This document shows positions 24,353 to 37,566 of a stretch of DNA of 64,000 nt, piece after piece. Within the stretch, counting starts at the first letter, position 1, and every line of letters starts with the position of its first letter. The stretch comes from Anagrus nilaparvatae. Its lineage: Eukaryota; Arthropoda; Insecta; Hymenoptera; Mymaridae. Both the position numbers and the translations under genes were made by a program. The stretch is taken from assembly GCA_022575985.1 (NCBI GenBank), contig JAKSXM010000007.1, positions 6,636,501 to 6,700,500 of the forward strand, given 5' to 3'. Under the pieces are notes generated by a model. The model was not told the DNA's origin. It made no database searches and was given only the letters and a program-made list of their open reading frames with translations.

Positions 24353-26701
24353 CACACCGTGCTTGAACGTACCGGAAAGTTGACCTAAAATGTCGACAAA
24401 ATCGGCTTGGACAAACTTTTCAAATATATTTTTTTACGTCGATTCCTTCCTATTAGAAAATCCGAGCTGCTCGTCTGCCTGACTTTCATGGGACCTATAA
24501 TTGCGTATTTTAAGTTATTTTTTTTTTTTTAATTAATGACTTTTAAATTGCCGCCAAAATTTTATTTTTTCATAAAAATAACTTCTATAGGTCTCAAAAA
24601 TTTTTTACAAGCCCCATGCATCCAACAATTCCTTACTCGTCTCTTTTGATTGATTTGTTTTCCAAATATGATAATTTAAAGTCAGAGTCCCAATTTAAGA
24701 ATTTAAAAAAAGTCATTTTTATCATTATCTTTGAAAAACAATATCTCGAAAACTATTCAGTGAAAAGAGACAAGTAATAATTTTTTAAAAAATTTAAGCT
24801 TATAGAAAATTTTTGAGACCTATGAAATGAATTTTCTTGAATAATTACAATTTTAGCAATAATTTAAAAATTTGTCATTTTGGGCTAAAAATGGGCCTTT
24901 AGTTTATTTACTACAACGATGAAAGAATTAGTGTTATAAAATTGCGGTTTACGGGGCTTGAAAAGTTACACTTCCACCAAAAAAATTAAACTAGCCAGAA
25001 GTTTTTTTTGCCGTTGAACCAATCTTATAATGGTCTACTTGCAATGACTTCAAATATTAAAATAGGTTTTCCTTAACTAAAATATAAATTTGTTGTGATA
25101 TATAATTTCATTTAGAACAATATATTATTATTAATAAAATTTTATTTGCCTTTGATTATATATAAAATAAATTCGACGTTATAAATAATACTAATTTTTA
25201 ATTTTATCAACAAAAAAATATTTTTTTTCCGTACACACTTTTCTCCAAATTTCATCATGGTTCTATTTTTCATTTGGCATTTTAAAAAAATAATATTTCT
25301 ACAACTTCTTTATGATCAAAATATTAAAAGTACAAATAATTATTTAATTTAAAATAATTTAAAAATGGAATTGGTTTCAAATTTACGATTCAAGTAGGAA
25401 AGGTAACTTCAAAAAGTCACTAATTTCATTAGATTTTAACATGGATTGGTAGGTAATGTACGTAGTGCTAATAATGGTTAAACTTGTAATATTTTTGTGC
25501 AGTTTATAATGGTTTATAACTATACACATATATTTTTCTGGACAGTAGCCACGAAAGTACGATTTCCTGGCCGCTGTGAGGTCGAGGAAATCTAAATTTC
25601 TCGCTAATGCCGGAGAAATATTTTATACGGTCCTTGTACATAAATAAAGAATGCCCCAAATCGCAGTTTATCATTAAATTTACTTGTGATTTGGGCCATT
25701 CTTTACTTTTCTGGACACGAGACGTAAATATACAATTTTTAAAGTTTTTTTATTTTTTTTTTTAAATATATTTAAAAAGAAAAAGTAGTAGATTGTTCAA
25801 TTATTTTACTAAAATAATTAACTAAAATACTTTAAATTATTACTATTATTTATAAAGACAAATTTATTTTATATAAAATATTAAAGGCAAATAAAATTTT
25901 TATTGTATTAATAATAATAAATTGCACTAAATGAAATTATATATCACAATAAATTAATATTTTATTTAAGGAAAACCTATTTTAATATTTGAAGTCATTG
26001 CAAGTAGACCATTATAACGCAGGGTCCTTAATTGGTTCAATGGAAAAAAAACTTCTGGCTAGTTTAATTTTTTTGGTGGAAGTGTAACTTTTCAAGCCCC
26101 GTAAACCGCAATTTTATAACACTAATTCTTTCATTGTTATAGAAAATAAACTAAAGGCCCATTTTTAGCCCAAAATGAAAAAGTTTTAAATTATTGCTAA
26201 AATTGTAATTATTCACGAAAATTCGTTTTATAGGTCTCAAAAATTTTCTATGAGCTTAAATTTTTAAAAAAATTTTTACTCGTCTCTTTTCACTGAATAG
26301 TTTCCGAGATATTGTTTTTCAAAGATAATGATAAAAATAACTTTTTTTTTAAATTCTTAAATTGGGACTCTGAATTTAAATTGTCATATTTGGAAAACTT
26401 ATCCATGAAAAGTAACGAATAAGGAATCGTTGGAAGCGTGAGGCTTGTAAAAACTTTTTGAGACCTATAGAAGTTAATTTTATGAAAAAATAAAATTTTG
26501 GCGGCAATTTAAAAGTCATTAATTAAAAAAAAAAAATAACTTAAAATACGCAATTATAGGTCCCATGAAAGTCGGGCAGACGAGCAGCTCGGATTTTATA
26601 GTAGGAAGGAATCGACGTAAAAAAATATATTTGAAAAGTTTGTCCAAGCCGATTTTGTCGACATTTTAGGTCAACTTTCCGGTACGTTCAAGCACGGTGT
26701 G
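24353..26701. mobile_element. 2.35-kb palindrome with 4-bp target repeat
   Basis: CACACCGTGCTTGAACGTAC starts at 24353 and its inverse ends at 26701. The arms run about 850 bp each, with few mismatches, through AAATCCGAGCTGCTCGTCTG and GACCTAAAATGTCGAC. CCAT stands directly on both sides (24349-24352 and 26702-26705), a possible target-site duplication. The loop holds an unrelated MITE at 25531-25731. No protein is encoded. Confidence 0.85.
25531..25731 (-). mobile_element. GTGTCCAGAAAAGTAAA MITE, copy 1
   Basis: Reading the minus strand, the element begins with a TATATTTACGTCTCGTGTCC-like end and finishes TACTGTCCAGAAAAATA. Inside is GGCCCAAATC paired with GATTTGGGGCAT. Other copies lie at 52701-52840 (shortened) and 59166-59389. 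This copy sits in the loop of the 2.35-kb palindrome. Confidence 0.75.
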
Positions 26702-27060
26702 CCATATGGCATATCCTGGATGCTAATAGTGCGAAAATAGCAAAAACACCCCCTTTTCGGGGGTAGTTTTAGCTAATTTAGGGATGAAACTTTAATTATT
26801 TATTAAAAAGAAGTCGAAATTCTTTATCAGTGACCAAAAAAAACCGTATGGTGCAAATCTGAGCGCTCAAAGTGCGAATATGTAAAAAAAAACTCTTTTT
26901 GGGGGTAATTTTTGCAAATTTAAGGGCGAAGCCAAAATTTTTCTGCCAAATGACCCCCGATTTTCGTGTTCAGCGACCCAAAAAACCTATTGTATTGCAT
27001 ATCTGGTGTTCACGAGTGATAATACAACCAAACCCGTATTTCGACTGGAGCACCACCCCT

Positions 27061-28789
27061 ATCCACCTTTTAAGGGTTGTAAATAGGGCCAACACGAATG
27101 AGACCTCAATGTATACGAAGTTTACTTAAATTTACGAAAATAATATTATTTTCAAACATTTTTCAATAAAATTGGATACTTTTTTCATTGATTTTTCCAA
27201 ACATTTCTTAATAATGCCTGACCTACCACTTTCACCCCCGTTTTTAGGGTATATTTAAGCAGTTTTTTCTTTAGATATTTTATAATAATTCAATAAAAAT
27301 TTGTCTGCTTTACTGTTTTTTACCCTTTTAAAAAAAAAATTAACACATCAGACAGCTGAATTTGAAAACACGTGGAAAATTGAAAAAATATTACCTCCTT
27401 CTGTCAAATAATCAATTTTTGATTACCCTTACTGTTTTTTTATAACAAAATAAAATACCAGCATAATTCGCTCTCCGTTACTTATAAAATAATAAAAAAA
27501 TAAATAAAACTATACTCAAATAAATATAAAACGCTCATGATATCAATGTTCTTGAATATTTAAGAATTTATCACCTTTAATAAATTAATTTAAATTTACA
27601 AAATAATGTCAAAAAACGTAAAAAATATGAGTTCATTTGGAAGGGTTACACAAAAAACTTACAAGACGGTGTTATTATAATTTATAAGATGTAATATCAT
27701 ATTTTAAAGTGTTATACAAAAAAAAAAACACTTTGTATTTAAGTATTTTTGTGGTTAATAAGTACTAAAAATGAAATATATGATTAAATATTAAATTAAA
27801 AATTAAAAAAAAAACACAATTTTTTAAACAGCGAGTCTTAATACACCGATGAGCACCGGGTACTTTTTATTCATTAAAATTCAATATTTAATAAAAAAAA
27901 AAAGAATTACGTTTAAAAAAGTATAATATTTTTATTTTTTGCAATCATTTAAGGTACATAAAAAGGATGTAAAATCGTGTAAATAAGAAAGAACAAAATT
28001 ATTATGATTATTTTTTTTTTGCATAAAAACAAACCAAACACCAGCATGCACTTTACAAGAGTAGGTATATATTAAGACCGGTGCGTTTTTGAATTTATCA
28101 ATCCCTTTTCTTTTTATACAGTACTACTTTTATATTTATGTATTCATTGCAATATACATTATTTTTATTTTCAATTATTTTTCGTTACGCTTAATTTTTT
28201 TTAACAACAAAATTATTTATTTTATTCAGCTTACATATAAAGATTGCTTACTCTGCTAGAACATTCGTATACCAGAATCTTAACAGATCAGCTTCTTGGC
28301 AGTTTTGATTTGGTCTTGCATTATATCTTATTTGTTGTTTTGGCTTAAAAAATTAATGGTTGAAATAAGTGAAAAAAAAATTATAGTAAAAATAGAATTC
28401 CAGATGAAATAGGTTTGTATGGAAAAAATAGACCCCTTAGCATCCAATTATATTTAAATAAAGGTAACTTTAATCTCTAAATTTGATTCCGCGAGTATTA
28501 TTCCTGCGTAATCCATTGAGAAGTATTTTTATATCAAGAAAACTTTCCAGACCGGAGTAAAATTTAGAAAAATAATTTAGTTTCAAAAAGGACTTCAAGA
28601 CACAGAAAAAAAATTTATAATTTTAGCGATTAGATATATTCTGATTTTTTATATTAAAAATAATTAGTGTTTTGAGAATTAAAATCATCTCCTGCACTGG
28701 ATTGGAAAATTCTAAAAAAAATGGTCCTACATACTAAATTTTTTATTTTTATTCTGCTAAAAAATATATGAGTAAAAACTGAGTCCAAG
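27061..28789. other. AT-rich DNA, nothing recognised
   Basis: No open frame with a family signature, no tandem array and no long inverted repeat was seen. Frames are short and biased to K, N, I and F. Confidence 0.5.
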
Positions 28790-29300
28790 CTGTACTGAAG
28801 GATTGTGGAAATCAGTGCAATAAACTATTTTTTTCGAAAGTACTTCTAAAAATAATTCCTCCCGCCAATTTTTATTTTTTAGATTCAGTTCTCAATTTTT
28901 GGCAGACATTTTCGTATTTTTGGCCTGTTTTTAGTTTTATTTTGAAAATGAATGCAAAATTTTTTTAGTGTTGGAGACAAATGCTTATTTTAAATGAAAT
29001 TTTGCATAGGATTCGATCCCAGTGTCCAAAAATTGATTTTTAGTGCACATGCTCGAAAAAAATAATTTTTTGCTATTTTGTCTTTGAATACTTTAAAATT
29101 TGGGAGTTGAATTTTTTTTTGATTAGGCTTAAATTTTTTGCTTTGCAACCTATTTTCGCCCTTTCGAAAATAATTCTAAGAATAAACTAATCTGAAAGCA
29201 GTTTTCAAATTTTTTAATTTTCCGCTGAATCACGTGACTAAATTTATATATAGGATTCGTATAAAATGGCGAAATTTTAAAGTTAAAAGTCATACAATGA
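28790..29300 (+). mobile_element. diverged relative of the 1.4-kb fold-back element
   Basis: Ordered weak matches to the left arm of 11441-12841: AAGTACTTCTAAAAATAA, CTCAATTTTTGGCAGACATT, GTGCACATGCTCG (against TTGCGCATGCGCA) and AATCACGTGACTAA. Only one arm is present, and it has many differences. Confidence 0.5.
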
Positions 29301-32300
29301 AATTTTGCATTTTAGGGTAAAACTTGATTTTCAAAGGTAAAAACACGTTTCCGGAATAAAATAATTAAATTCCAGAAAAAAAAAATAATATAATTCTTTA
29401 ATATAAAACCATAAAAAATGGGAACCTTTAAAAATTTAAAAATTAATGCTGTCACATTAAAAATAAAATTAAACCTGATTAGAAATCTGTTCTACATAAA
29501 TAAATTTCCTAATAAACACAATACCTTAATCCTTTTTATTATTGAAGCATGCTGTCACATAAGAATTCAAAATTATTATAATTAACAGCATTAAAAAAAA
29601 AACGGAAATATATTATTTTAAACAATAAATTTTCTTAATCTTATTAAACTAGTCCAATAAATATAAGCTTAAAAAATAATTATTACTATAATAATGATAT
29701 ATCAACATTTATTTAGGCAGCTGTCACAATTTTTTTGAATTAGAAAAAAAAAATTATAAAAAAACAATAAAAAAAAAAAGGAAGAATAGAGAGGATATAA
29801 AAATATAGAACGTGCATTGTCATATAGTAGGTTTAATAATATATGAAAAATCGGGACCGATTTCTTATAAGGTGTATATTATTATGCTGTGGTTTATAAG
29901 GGCAGATGTGAGACTTCCTTCCTTCTTCCTGTAGAGAGTTTATGAGTGCATCGAGCTGCACTGATATGAAGATTTCACGGGACATCGGATTTCTTATAAA
30001 TGTTTCTTAAGGATTCTTATCGTTCAGCTGTTATATATATATATTTGTCGCGTGGCATCTGCAAAGTAAAGAATTGTATATCTTACACCATAAGAAAAAC
30101 TCAGGGTGGAAAAAGTTGTTATTGCAGTCGGTGGTTTCTTATAAAGTTCATATTCTATGTATTCCCCTCCATCCCTTTTTTTTACATATTTATAAAAGAT
30201 TATTTAAGCAGCAGATGTTTATGATGGCGCGTGCCCAATAGTTTGTATATATACCACTGGGCCCATCTGCTTTGAGGCGCTTCCTGCACTGATATACTAC
30301 AAACAACAGATGCGTAAAAATTTCACGATTTTTTTTTTCATACTTATTTATATAAATATTCAAACGTTTATTATTGGGATGCTGAATTTGCAAATTTTTC
30401 TAACTTCTTTTGTAGATTTTTTATTGTTCTTCTGATTTTCAATACAAAATTTTAAAAATTGTCTGCTATTGACTCTGTCCTGTATGATAATTAATTTAAA
30501 AAACTTGCTTTAAAGAATTTTAATTATACAAACATGTGTTAAAAAATATAGTCAGGTGACGTACATAGATATTATAATATAAAAAAAACCTCAGTAAAAA
30601 TAATGCTAACATAGCATTACAGGTTTCCACCCTCAAAAAAAGGAACTTCCGGTAAAGCTTTTTTTTGAATGCAATGTGATTTACTTTTTAAGTATATACT
30701 TAAAAAAAACTTGTAAAAAAGTCAGTGCAAAAATTGTATCTAATAACATCTGCTTTTTTATGCATAAAAAGGCGAATAATAATACATTAAATTAATGTAA
30801 AATAATATTGAAAGCAAGAAATCGAAGTAAACATTTAAAAAATACAAAAACAAAAAATATGGAAGGTATCTTGGCGCGCGCGGGAAGCCAAATAATATTT
30901 TTTCAAGGTACTGCAGCTGTATATATTTTAAACAAAATATCATTTTAATAAATGAGAAAGAAAAAGAAAAAAAAATTTTGAGAAAGAAAGAGAAAGAGCA
31001 CCTGGCACGCGTGCAACCTCGTGGAAAAAACTCCCGCGTAGCACGCGCGCCACATACGGTCCATAGCACATTTCAAATAATCTACACAAAAATATGTCTT
31101 TTGCGTAGATTTTTTTTTTGTTGAAAATAGGCATACGCGAAGAATACATAAAAGTTTTTTTTTGGCATCTTGCAACAATATTTTAATGGATGATATAGGT
31201 ATTACAAAAAGCACATAATATACCTGCCAGTATAAATAGTGATCGCGGAGAGACAAACAGCTGCCTGATGTAATAGACATCTGCACTACTCGCGATGTTT
31301 TCTTCTTCTGATGCCACGCGCCAAGATTCCCCCACTTTATAATATTTTTTTAAAAAGTTTTACTACACTTTCTTACTATAAAAAAGTTGTATATTTTCGT
31401 TCTTCTCTTTATTTTAATATTTCTTATCTTTTATTTTGCTTTAGTTTTTCCCATCATCTTCATCAATGATCCCCCATAAAAACTTGTTATGTGGTACGGT
31501 ATCATCGTCATAATATTCTTGATTATAGTAAAAGCGCCGGCGGAAACGGGACCAAAGATAACATCAAACTTACCAATATTACTTTACTACACAATATATA
31601 GTAGTATATCAGTTTCAATCACACTTGCCCACTTGTTTTTATAAAATCCACCTAAATAATATGTTTATATGCAAGTTATTGTGTTCTATAAATATAAAAG
31701 TAAGGCAAATTTTTTCAGGGACTAATTACTACATTTAGTTAGAAAAGAACATATGTGTTGTAAAATAACAAAAATATGGTAACAGTAGGTCAGCCTAAAA
31801 AATAAGTAAAGAGGTAAAAGAGTAGGTATTTTTTTTAAGACGACAGATGATTATGTATATTGTTAAACTATAAATATAAAAGGGTAAAAATAAAGACAGT
31901 AGAGTGTGGATTCGCGCGCGTCTGTTTTAGCTGCCAGGAAGTAACATAACCTACAAAATAACGTAATTTTTGCATGTATTTAAATAAAAACTTTTGTTAT
32001 CATTATATTTATAGTCATTTTTTGATGAATAATAAATAACAGTATGTTATTATACGACATAACTCTTAATTTTTCTTTTATTTATTATTTTTATTATTAA
32101 ATAAAAGAAAAGAAACTATAATATGTACGAAGTCAACAAAAGGGGTAGGTATCTCTTTATTTCTTTTTTCAAATAAAATCATCAGGTGTTTTTATGATCT
32201 ATACGCAAACGTATTAGCAGATGGCTAGAAAAACTTTTGTACTACATAATGTATAGACAAATATAATAGTACAAATAATGGTATTTTTTTAGGAAAAAAA

Positions 32301-32579
32301 AAATTAAGTTTGTTAGAAAAAAAAACAAACTAAAAAAATAATACAATAGGTAGTTATAGGTATGCTTTTTGATGTGTAGGTGAAATATTCTATTCAAAGA
32401 AATTTGTATATTATAAACATCTTTTTGAATTTTTTCGGACAATAAGACCTTGGATGCGTATATAATGAAATTAGAATAAGTTATGGTTTCAAAATGTTCG
32501 CATTTTTTTGCAAATATCTTTTGTATACGACCAGGTCAGATATTAAGATACTTGTATCTATTGTACTAAATCAAATCTT
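29301..32579. other. AT-rich DNA with small GC-rich islands
   Basis: No gene is supported. GC-richer islands occur at about 29890-30310, 30870-31060 (CGCGCG words), 31220-31330 and 31490-31570. The island at 31490-31570 has open frames on both strands and follows a pyrimidine tract plus AG (31400-31444), so an exon is possible but no frame is preferred. TTTCTTATAA recurs at 29865, 29992 and 30134. Confidence 0.35.
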
Positions 32580-32840
32580 GAACCCCGGGATTGCATTCTG
32601 CGGGAAATTTCCTATAAGCACCTAGGAGGAAAATATTTTTTTTCGCAAAATAAGCGTTTGGTAGTAAAATAAGAATATTTTGAGTCAATTTACAAAAGTA
32701 TGCCAAAACTGACTGCCGAAATTCTAGTATTTGACCTAGAAAGCTAAAATTAGCTGAGAGAACTTATGTTTAGTTATACTTTTGGAAAAAAATAGTTTGG
32801 ACCCATTTGTGCGACCCTTCAGTTCAACTTGGAATCAGTT
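32580..32840 (-). mobile_element. second diverged relative of the 1.4-kb fold-back element
   Basis: Ordered weak matches to the right arm of 11441-12841: GCGGGAAATTTCCTAT, a GACTGCCGAAATTC-like piece (against GGCTGCCAAAAATC), an AGCTAAAATT piece and TTTGGAAAAAAATAGTTTGG. It is a lone half copy. Confidence 0.45.
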
Positions 32841-33459
32841 GGGGTGGGATCCTTCATATAGGAACTTAACAATTTTATTGCTAATAATAAGATAAAAGTT
32901 ATTATAAATTCGAGAAAAAGGGTTAACATTTAAAAAAATAATATAAAGGCAAAGGATTTCTGGGAACTCGATTCCTTCGCGAAGTTGTACATATCCTTTT
33001 TCAGGTAAATTTTAGATATTTCTGAGACTATAAAAAAAAGTAGTTTATTATAAAAATGATAGAATTTGGCTAATTTTTTAAAACACATAATATAATATCG
33101 ACGTTTTTAATTTGATTATTTTATTGTTTTTGTTTCATTTTTTGTATACAGTATTTCACAAACATTCGCCTAAAAAACAGGGATTTTAGTAAAATTTTCC
33201 TAGAAATCCAAAAATTCAGTCAAAATTTTTATTCGGTCACAGAAAAACCTGATCCTAGGATTCTTTTGCTTTTGTGTTAATTTTTTTTTACTCGGGTAAT
33301 TAAACAAAATTTAGGTAATTTAAAATGTTCTTTAATAATTTATAAAATTACTTAAATTTGACAAAAATGGCTGGAAGCTGCTATTGCATAAAATTCTCGT
33401 ATTTGAATGTATACCAGAGAAATTCTAATTGAGGAGCGTCATGCCAAGTTGTCTTTTTA

Positions 33460-33789
33460 GTCCTGTCGCCAGCAATGCTATTTAATGCCATAAAATCCTA
33501 AAATAGCACAAAAGTTCCATGAAAAAAAATGGGTGGTATTTATGTTTTTTGACCCGCTAAACACGAATCCGGGGTCTATTTTGCGAAATTCGTGGTCAAT
33601 TTTTTTTTATTAACAAATTATTGCAAAATTGGCCAATAATTTGTTAATAACAAAAAATTGACCACGAATTTTGAGAAATAGACCCCGGATTCGTGTTTAG
33701 CGGGTCAAAAAACATAAATACCACCCATTTTTTTCCATGGAACTTTTATGGCATTTTATGGCATTAAATAGCATTGCTGGCGACAGGAC
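33460..33789. mobile_element. 330-bp palindromic MITE, TA target
   Basis: GTCCTGTCGCCAGCAATGC at 33460 is matched by its inverse ending at 33789. TA flanks both ends (33458-33459 and 33790-33791). The arms, around TTTTGACCCGCTAAACACG and CCGGGGTCTATTT, are nearly perfect to the centre at about 33625. The 1160-bp element at 62696-63855 shares the GCCAGCAATG terminus, and a half copy lies at 59610-59769. Confidence 0.88.
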
Positions 33790-34148
33790 TATTTCTTATT
33801 CTTGTAGAAAAATCTTTCATATGATTCTAGATAAAAAATCTGCTACACTAAAAATCACGTTGTCCTTGTTTCGATTTATGTCAAAATAGCTGGAGAATTT
33901 TATGTCAAAATGGCTAAAGTACCCAAATAATAATTTTTTTAGTTTATTCTCTTTGTGGGAATTTCTTAGTTTTCTACAAATATTTTATAAATTATTAGTT
34001 TGTAACAATTTTTTGTTCATAGCCTAAAATATTATTATTTATTTTTTCTAATCGCTTGTTTTCCGATAAAAAATATTAATGCAGCTGGAATGGATTCTAA
34101 TTTAACATAATTTTTAATTCCGTGGGCCGAATTTGATTTTTAAAAAGA

Positions 34149-34214
34149 TTAAGACCAATCAGAAGTTCTATTAAGACCAATCAGAAGTTCTATTAAGACC
34201 AATCAGAAGCTCTT
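34149..34214 (+). repeat. 22-bp tandem repeat, three copies
   Basis: TTAAGACCAATCAGAAGTTC plus two further bases occurs three times in a row; the last copy has one change (GCTC for GTTC). Confidence 0.9.
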
Positions 34215-34337
34215 CTTGAAATTTCAAGCAAAACGAAAAATATTTATTACATTTTTTTAATTTAAAGCAAACTTTTTAAAGCCACATACAATAAAAAAGA
34301 TCATAAAAATTTTACTTGAATACTTATTATACATATA

Positions 34338-34761
34338 CACTGTAAAAATTAACTTTCTTAGATTTACAAAAAAAATAGAATTTTTTCGAAAAATTAGCGA
34401 ATTTTCAAAAAATTTTGTAAATATTCGATAAAAATTGTAAATTTACTAAATTTAGTACATTATCGAAAAATTCGAGAATCCTCGATTTTTTTTGTGATTT
34501 TACGAAAAAAGTTGTAAATTGACAAATGTTTTTCGGAAATTTACAACTATTTTTGGTAAATTTTCGAAAAAATTGTAAATTATCAATTTTTCTTGCGAAT
34601 TCACAAAAAAAAATCGAGAATACTCGAATTTTTTGTTAATATACCAAATTTAGTAAATATACGATTTTTTTCGAATATTTACAAATTATTTCGAAAATTT
34701 ACTAATTTTTCGAAAATGTTCTAATTTTTTTGTTAATATAAGAAAGTTACTTTTTACAGTG
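34338..34761. mobile_element. 424-bp MITE, second copy of the CACTGTA family
   Basis: Starts CACTGTAAAAATTAACTTTC and ends TACTTTTTACAGTG with TA on both sides. It matches 20831-21259 nearly throughout, including TCGATAAAAATTGTAAATTT. Confidence 0.88.
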
Positions 34762-35035
34762 TACCTATCGCATACTATAATACTAAAACTATCAAGTTTT
34801 ACATAATATATATATAAATATGCGAATTTTGAAATATTTAGGTTCGAAGATAAAGGGCAAATTTTGATGTTCTCATGCGCATAAAAACCAAGACCCCAGA
34901 AACGAATTTATAGAAAAATTTAGTATGCACTAATCCAAAGAAAATATTTGTCACGAAAAAAAATATAAAAATGTTGCGACCAAAAACCCGTACTAAAAAA
35001 ACTAAAATTAATGTTGGAAGCTAAAAGTTTGCATA

Positions 35036-37566
35036 TCAGAAAATCCACCAAAAGATTGCCCTTAAGTGTTCAACCTTTTGAAAAAAAAAAATTTTCACGC
35101 ACACCTTGCTAATACGTTTTTTGTGTTCTTTAGATCATATATAGTCACGAAAAGGTGATGAACAGAAAAAAAGTTGCGGGTACAATAGTTTTTTTTCAGT
35201 TGGAAGGCTCAAAATCACGTTTTTTCGATATTTGAAAAAAACCAATTTTTGAAAGTTTTTTTTAATCAACTAAAATCATTATAAATGATATATTTATGTT
35301 TTTTCACTTGTATTATACTCATAAATTACTAAAAAAAAGCTTTTTTCTAAAAAAAAGGATACAAATTTTTAATTATTAGCGTCTTAAGGGGGCTCAAAAG
35401 TTAAAAAAACGTTTTTAAAAAAAAATTTTGTGTATATAGCTTTTAAAATTTTTTTAAGTGGAATTATTATTAAAAGGTAATAATAAAAAGTTAAATAAAA
35501 TAAAATTCATTAATTATGAGCTTTAGAAATCACCTAAAACAGCTAAAAACAACTCCAAAGCTAAATTAACCAATTTTTGATCATTTTTAAAATAACAAAA
35601 TCAGTCTTGTTTTTAATGATTTTCTTTATTTCTAATTTTTTTACATTTTTTTTTATTATTTACTTTAATTTTACATATTTTGAAGTGTTATCTTTCTGTT
35701 GAAAATAATTTTTCTTTTAATTTTCAACGTCTTAGACCAGTTTAAATGTTAAATATTGGGTCTTTTTAAAATTCATAAAATTGAGATTTTTCTAGCAGAT
35801 TCAAATGATATTATAAACTAGACTAAAAGACGTATATTTCTTAGTAATTTTTCCCATAAAATTCGAAATCACTATTTATTTTAACATTTAACTACGATTT
35901 ACTGGAGAAATATTCATTGTTTTAGTTTTTTGGGGTACCAATTATGAGGGGACCAATTTTTAAAAGTTTCGCAGTCTTCAAGAAAAATTTTCTGAATAAT
36001 ATTTGCAAATTTTACTTATATATTTTTTCCTCAGGAATTCGATGAAACAACCAGTTTTTTCATCTGGGGTTTTCCTTAGCCTTAAAATCTTATGTTTCTG
36101 TTTTTACTGGTTTTGTCCACTCTTATATATTTTGCATTAGCAGCCCATTTGAGCCTAAAAGGTTTGAAATATTTAAAATTGTCTTTAATAAATAAAAGAC
36201 AGGAAAAAACTGCTTAGTGATATCGTTTAGTTTTCTGATAAAAATTCACTGACTTGTCAAGTTTTTAAATTATTGGACTTCAAATAACGTGAAATTGAGA
36301 TTATAGGAGAATTATTGCAAAATATTTAATTAGCGATAACTTGTTTATTAAAAAAACAATAGAATTTAGCCTTTTTATCGAGCATAGTTTTTCCCTGACT
36401 ATTTATTTATTAAGGATAATTTTAAATATTTCAAACCCTTTAGGCTCAAATGAGCTACTAATGCAAAATATATAAGAGTGGACAAAACCAGTAAAAACAG
36501 AAACATAAGATTTTAAGGCTAAGGAAAACCCCAGATGAAAAAACTGGTTGTTTCATCGAATTCCTGAGGAAAAAATATATAAGTAAAATTTGCAAATATT
36601 ATTCAGAAAATTTTTTCTTGAAGACTGCGAAACTTTTAAAAATTGGTCCCCTCATAATTGGTACCCCAAAAAACTAAAACAATGAATTTTTCTCCAGTAA
36701 ATCGTAGTTAAATGTTAAAATAAATAGTGATTTCGAATTTTATGGGAAAAATTACTAAGAAATATACGTCTTTTAGTCTAGTTTATAATATCATTTGATT
36801 CTGCTAGAAAAATCTCAATTTTATGAATTTTAAAAAGACCCAATATTTAACATTTAAACTGGTCTAAGACGTTGAAAATTAAAAGAAAAATTATTTTCAA
36901 CAGAAAGATAACACTTCAAAATATGTAAAATTAAAGTAAATAATGAAAAAACCTGTAAAAAAATTAGTAATAATGAAAATCAATAAAAACAAGACTGATT
37001 TTGTTATTTTAAAAATGATCAAAAATTGGTTAATTTAGCTTTGGAGTTGTTTTTAGCTGTTTTATGTGATTTCTAAAGCTCATAATTAATGAATTTTATT
37101 TTATTTAACTTTTTGTTATTACCTTTTAATAATAATTCCACTTAAAAAAGTTTTAAAAGCTAAATACACAAAATTTTTTTTTAAAAACGTTTTTTTAACT
37201 TTTGAGCCCCCTTAAGACGCTAATAATTAAAAATTTGTATCCTTTTTTTTAGAAAAAAGCTTTTTTTTAGTAATTTATGAGTACAATACAAGTGAAAAAA
37301 CATAAATTTATCGTTTATAATGATTTTATTGATTAAAAAAAACTTTCAAAATTTGGTTTTTTTCAAATATCGAAAAAACGTGATTTTTAGCCTTCCAACT
37401 CAAAAGAAACTATTGTGCCCGCAACATTTTTTCTGTTCATCGCTTTTTCGTGACTATTTATATCATCTAAAGAACACAAAAAAACGTATTAGCAATGTGT
37501 GCGTGAAAATTTTTTTTTTTTCAAAAGGTTGAACACTTAAGGGCAATCTTTTGGTGGATTTTCTTA
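35036..37566. mobile_element. 2.5-kb palindrome, very well matched arms
   Basis: AAAATCCACCAAAAGATTGC near 35040 is matched by its inverse ending near 37565. The arms of about 1.17 kb each stay closely complementary through GCCCCCTTAAGACGCTAATA, ATGAGGGGACCAATTTTTAA and AAACAACCAGTTTTTTCATC. The loop is about 36210-36415. No open frame longer than about 70 codons occurs. It is the largest palindrome of the window and borders the gene island to its right. Confidence 0.9.

Larger units (their letters stand above)
23925..27060. mobile_element. relative of the 18.8-kb element, split by a 2.35-kb insertion
   Basis: The pieces at 23925-24352 and 26706-27060 carry ACCCCTTTTAGGGG-like and TTTTAGCTA..TTAAGGGTGAAA words, several GGGTCGCTGA motifs and a right end with GCGACCCAAAAAACCTAT and CGACTGGAG. 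These are shared with the 18806-20082 element. They are separated by a palindrome at 24353-26701, which evidently inserted into this one. Confidence 0.65.

Noticed and set aside
30758..31286. Three overlapping minus-strand frames of 69-113 codons
   Set aside because: They overlap in different phases, are rich in F, L, S and K from homopolymer runs and CGCG words, and show no motif.
31489..31644. A 51-codon plus-strand frame starting MWYGIIVIIFLIIVKAPAET, which looks like a signal peptide, in a GC-richer island
   Set aside because: The same island has open frames in other phases and on the other strand, no clear splice partner and no family signature, so no coding direction can be preferred.
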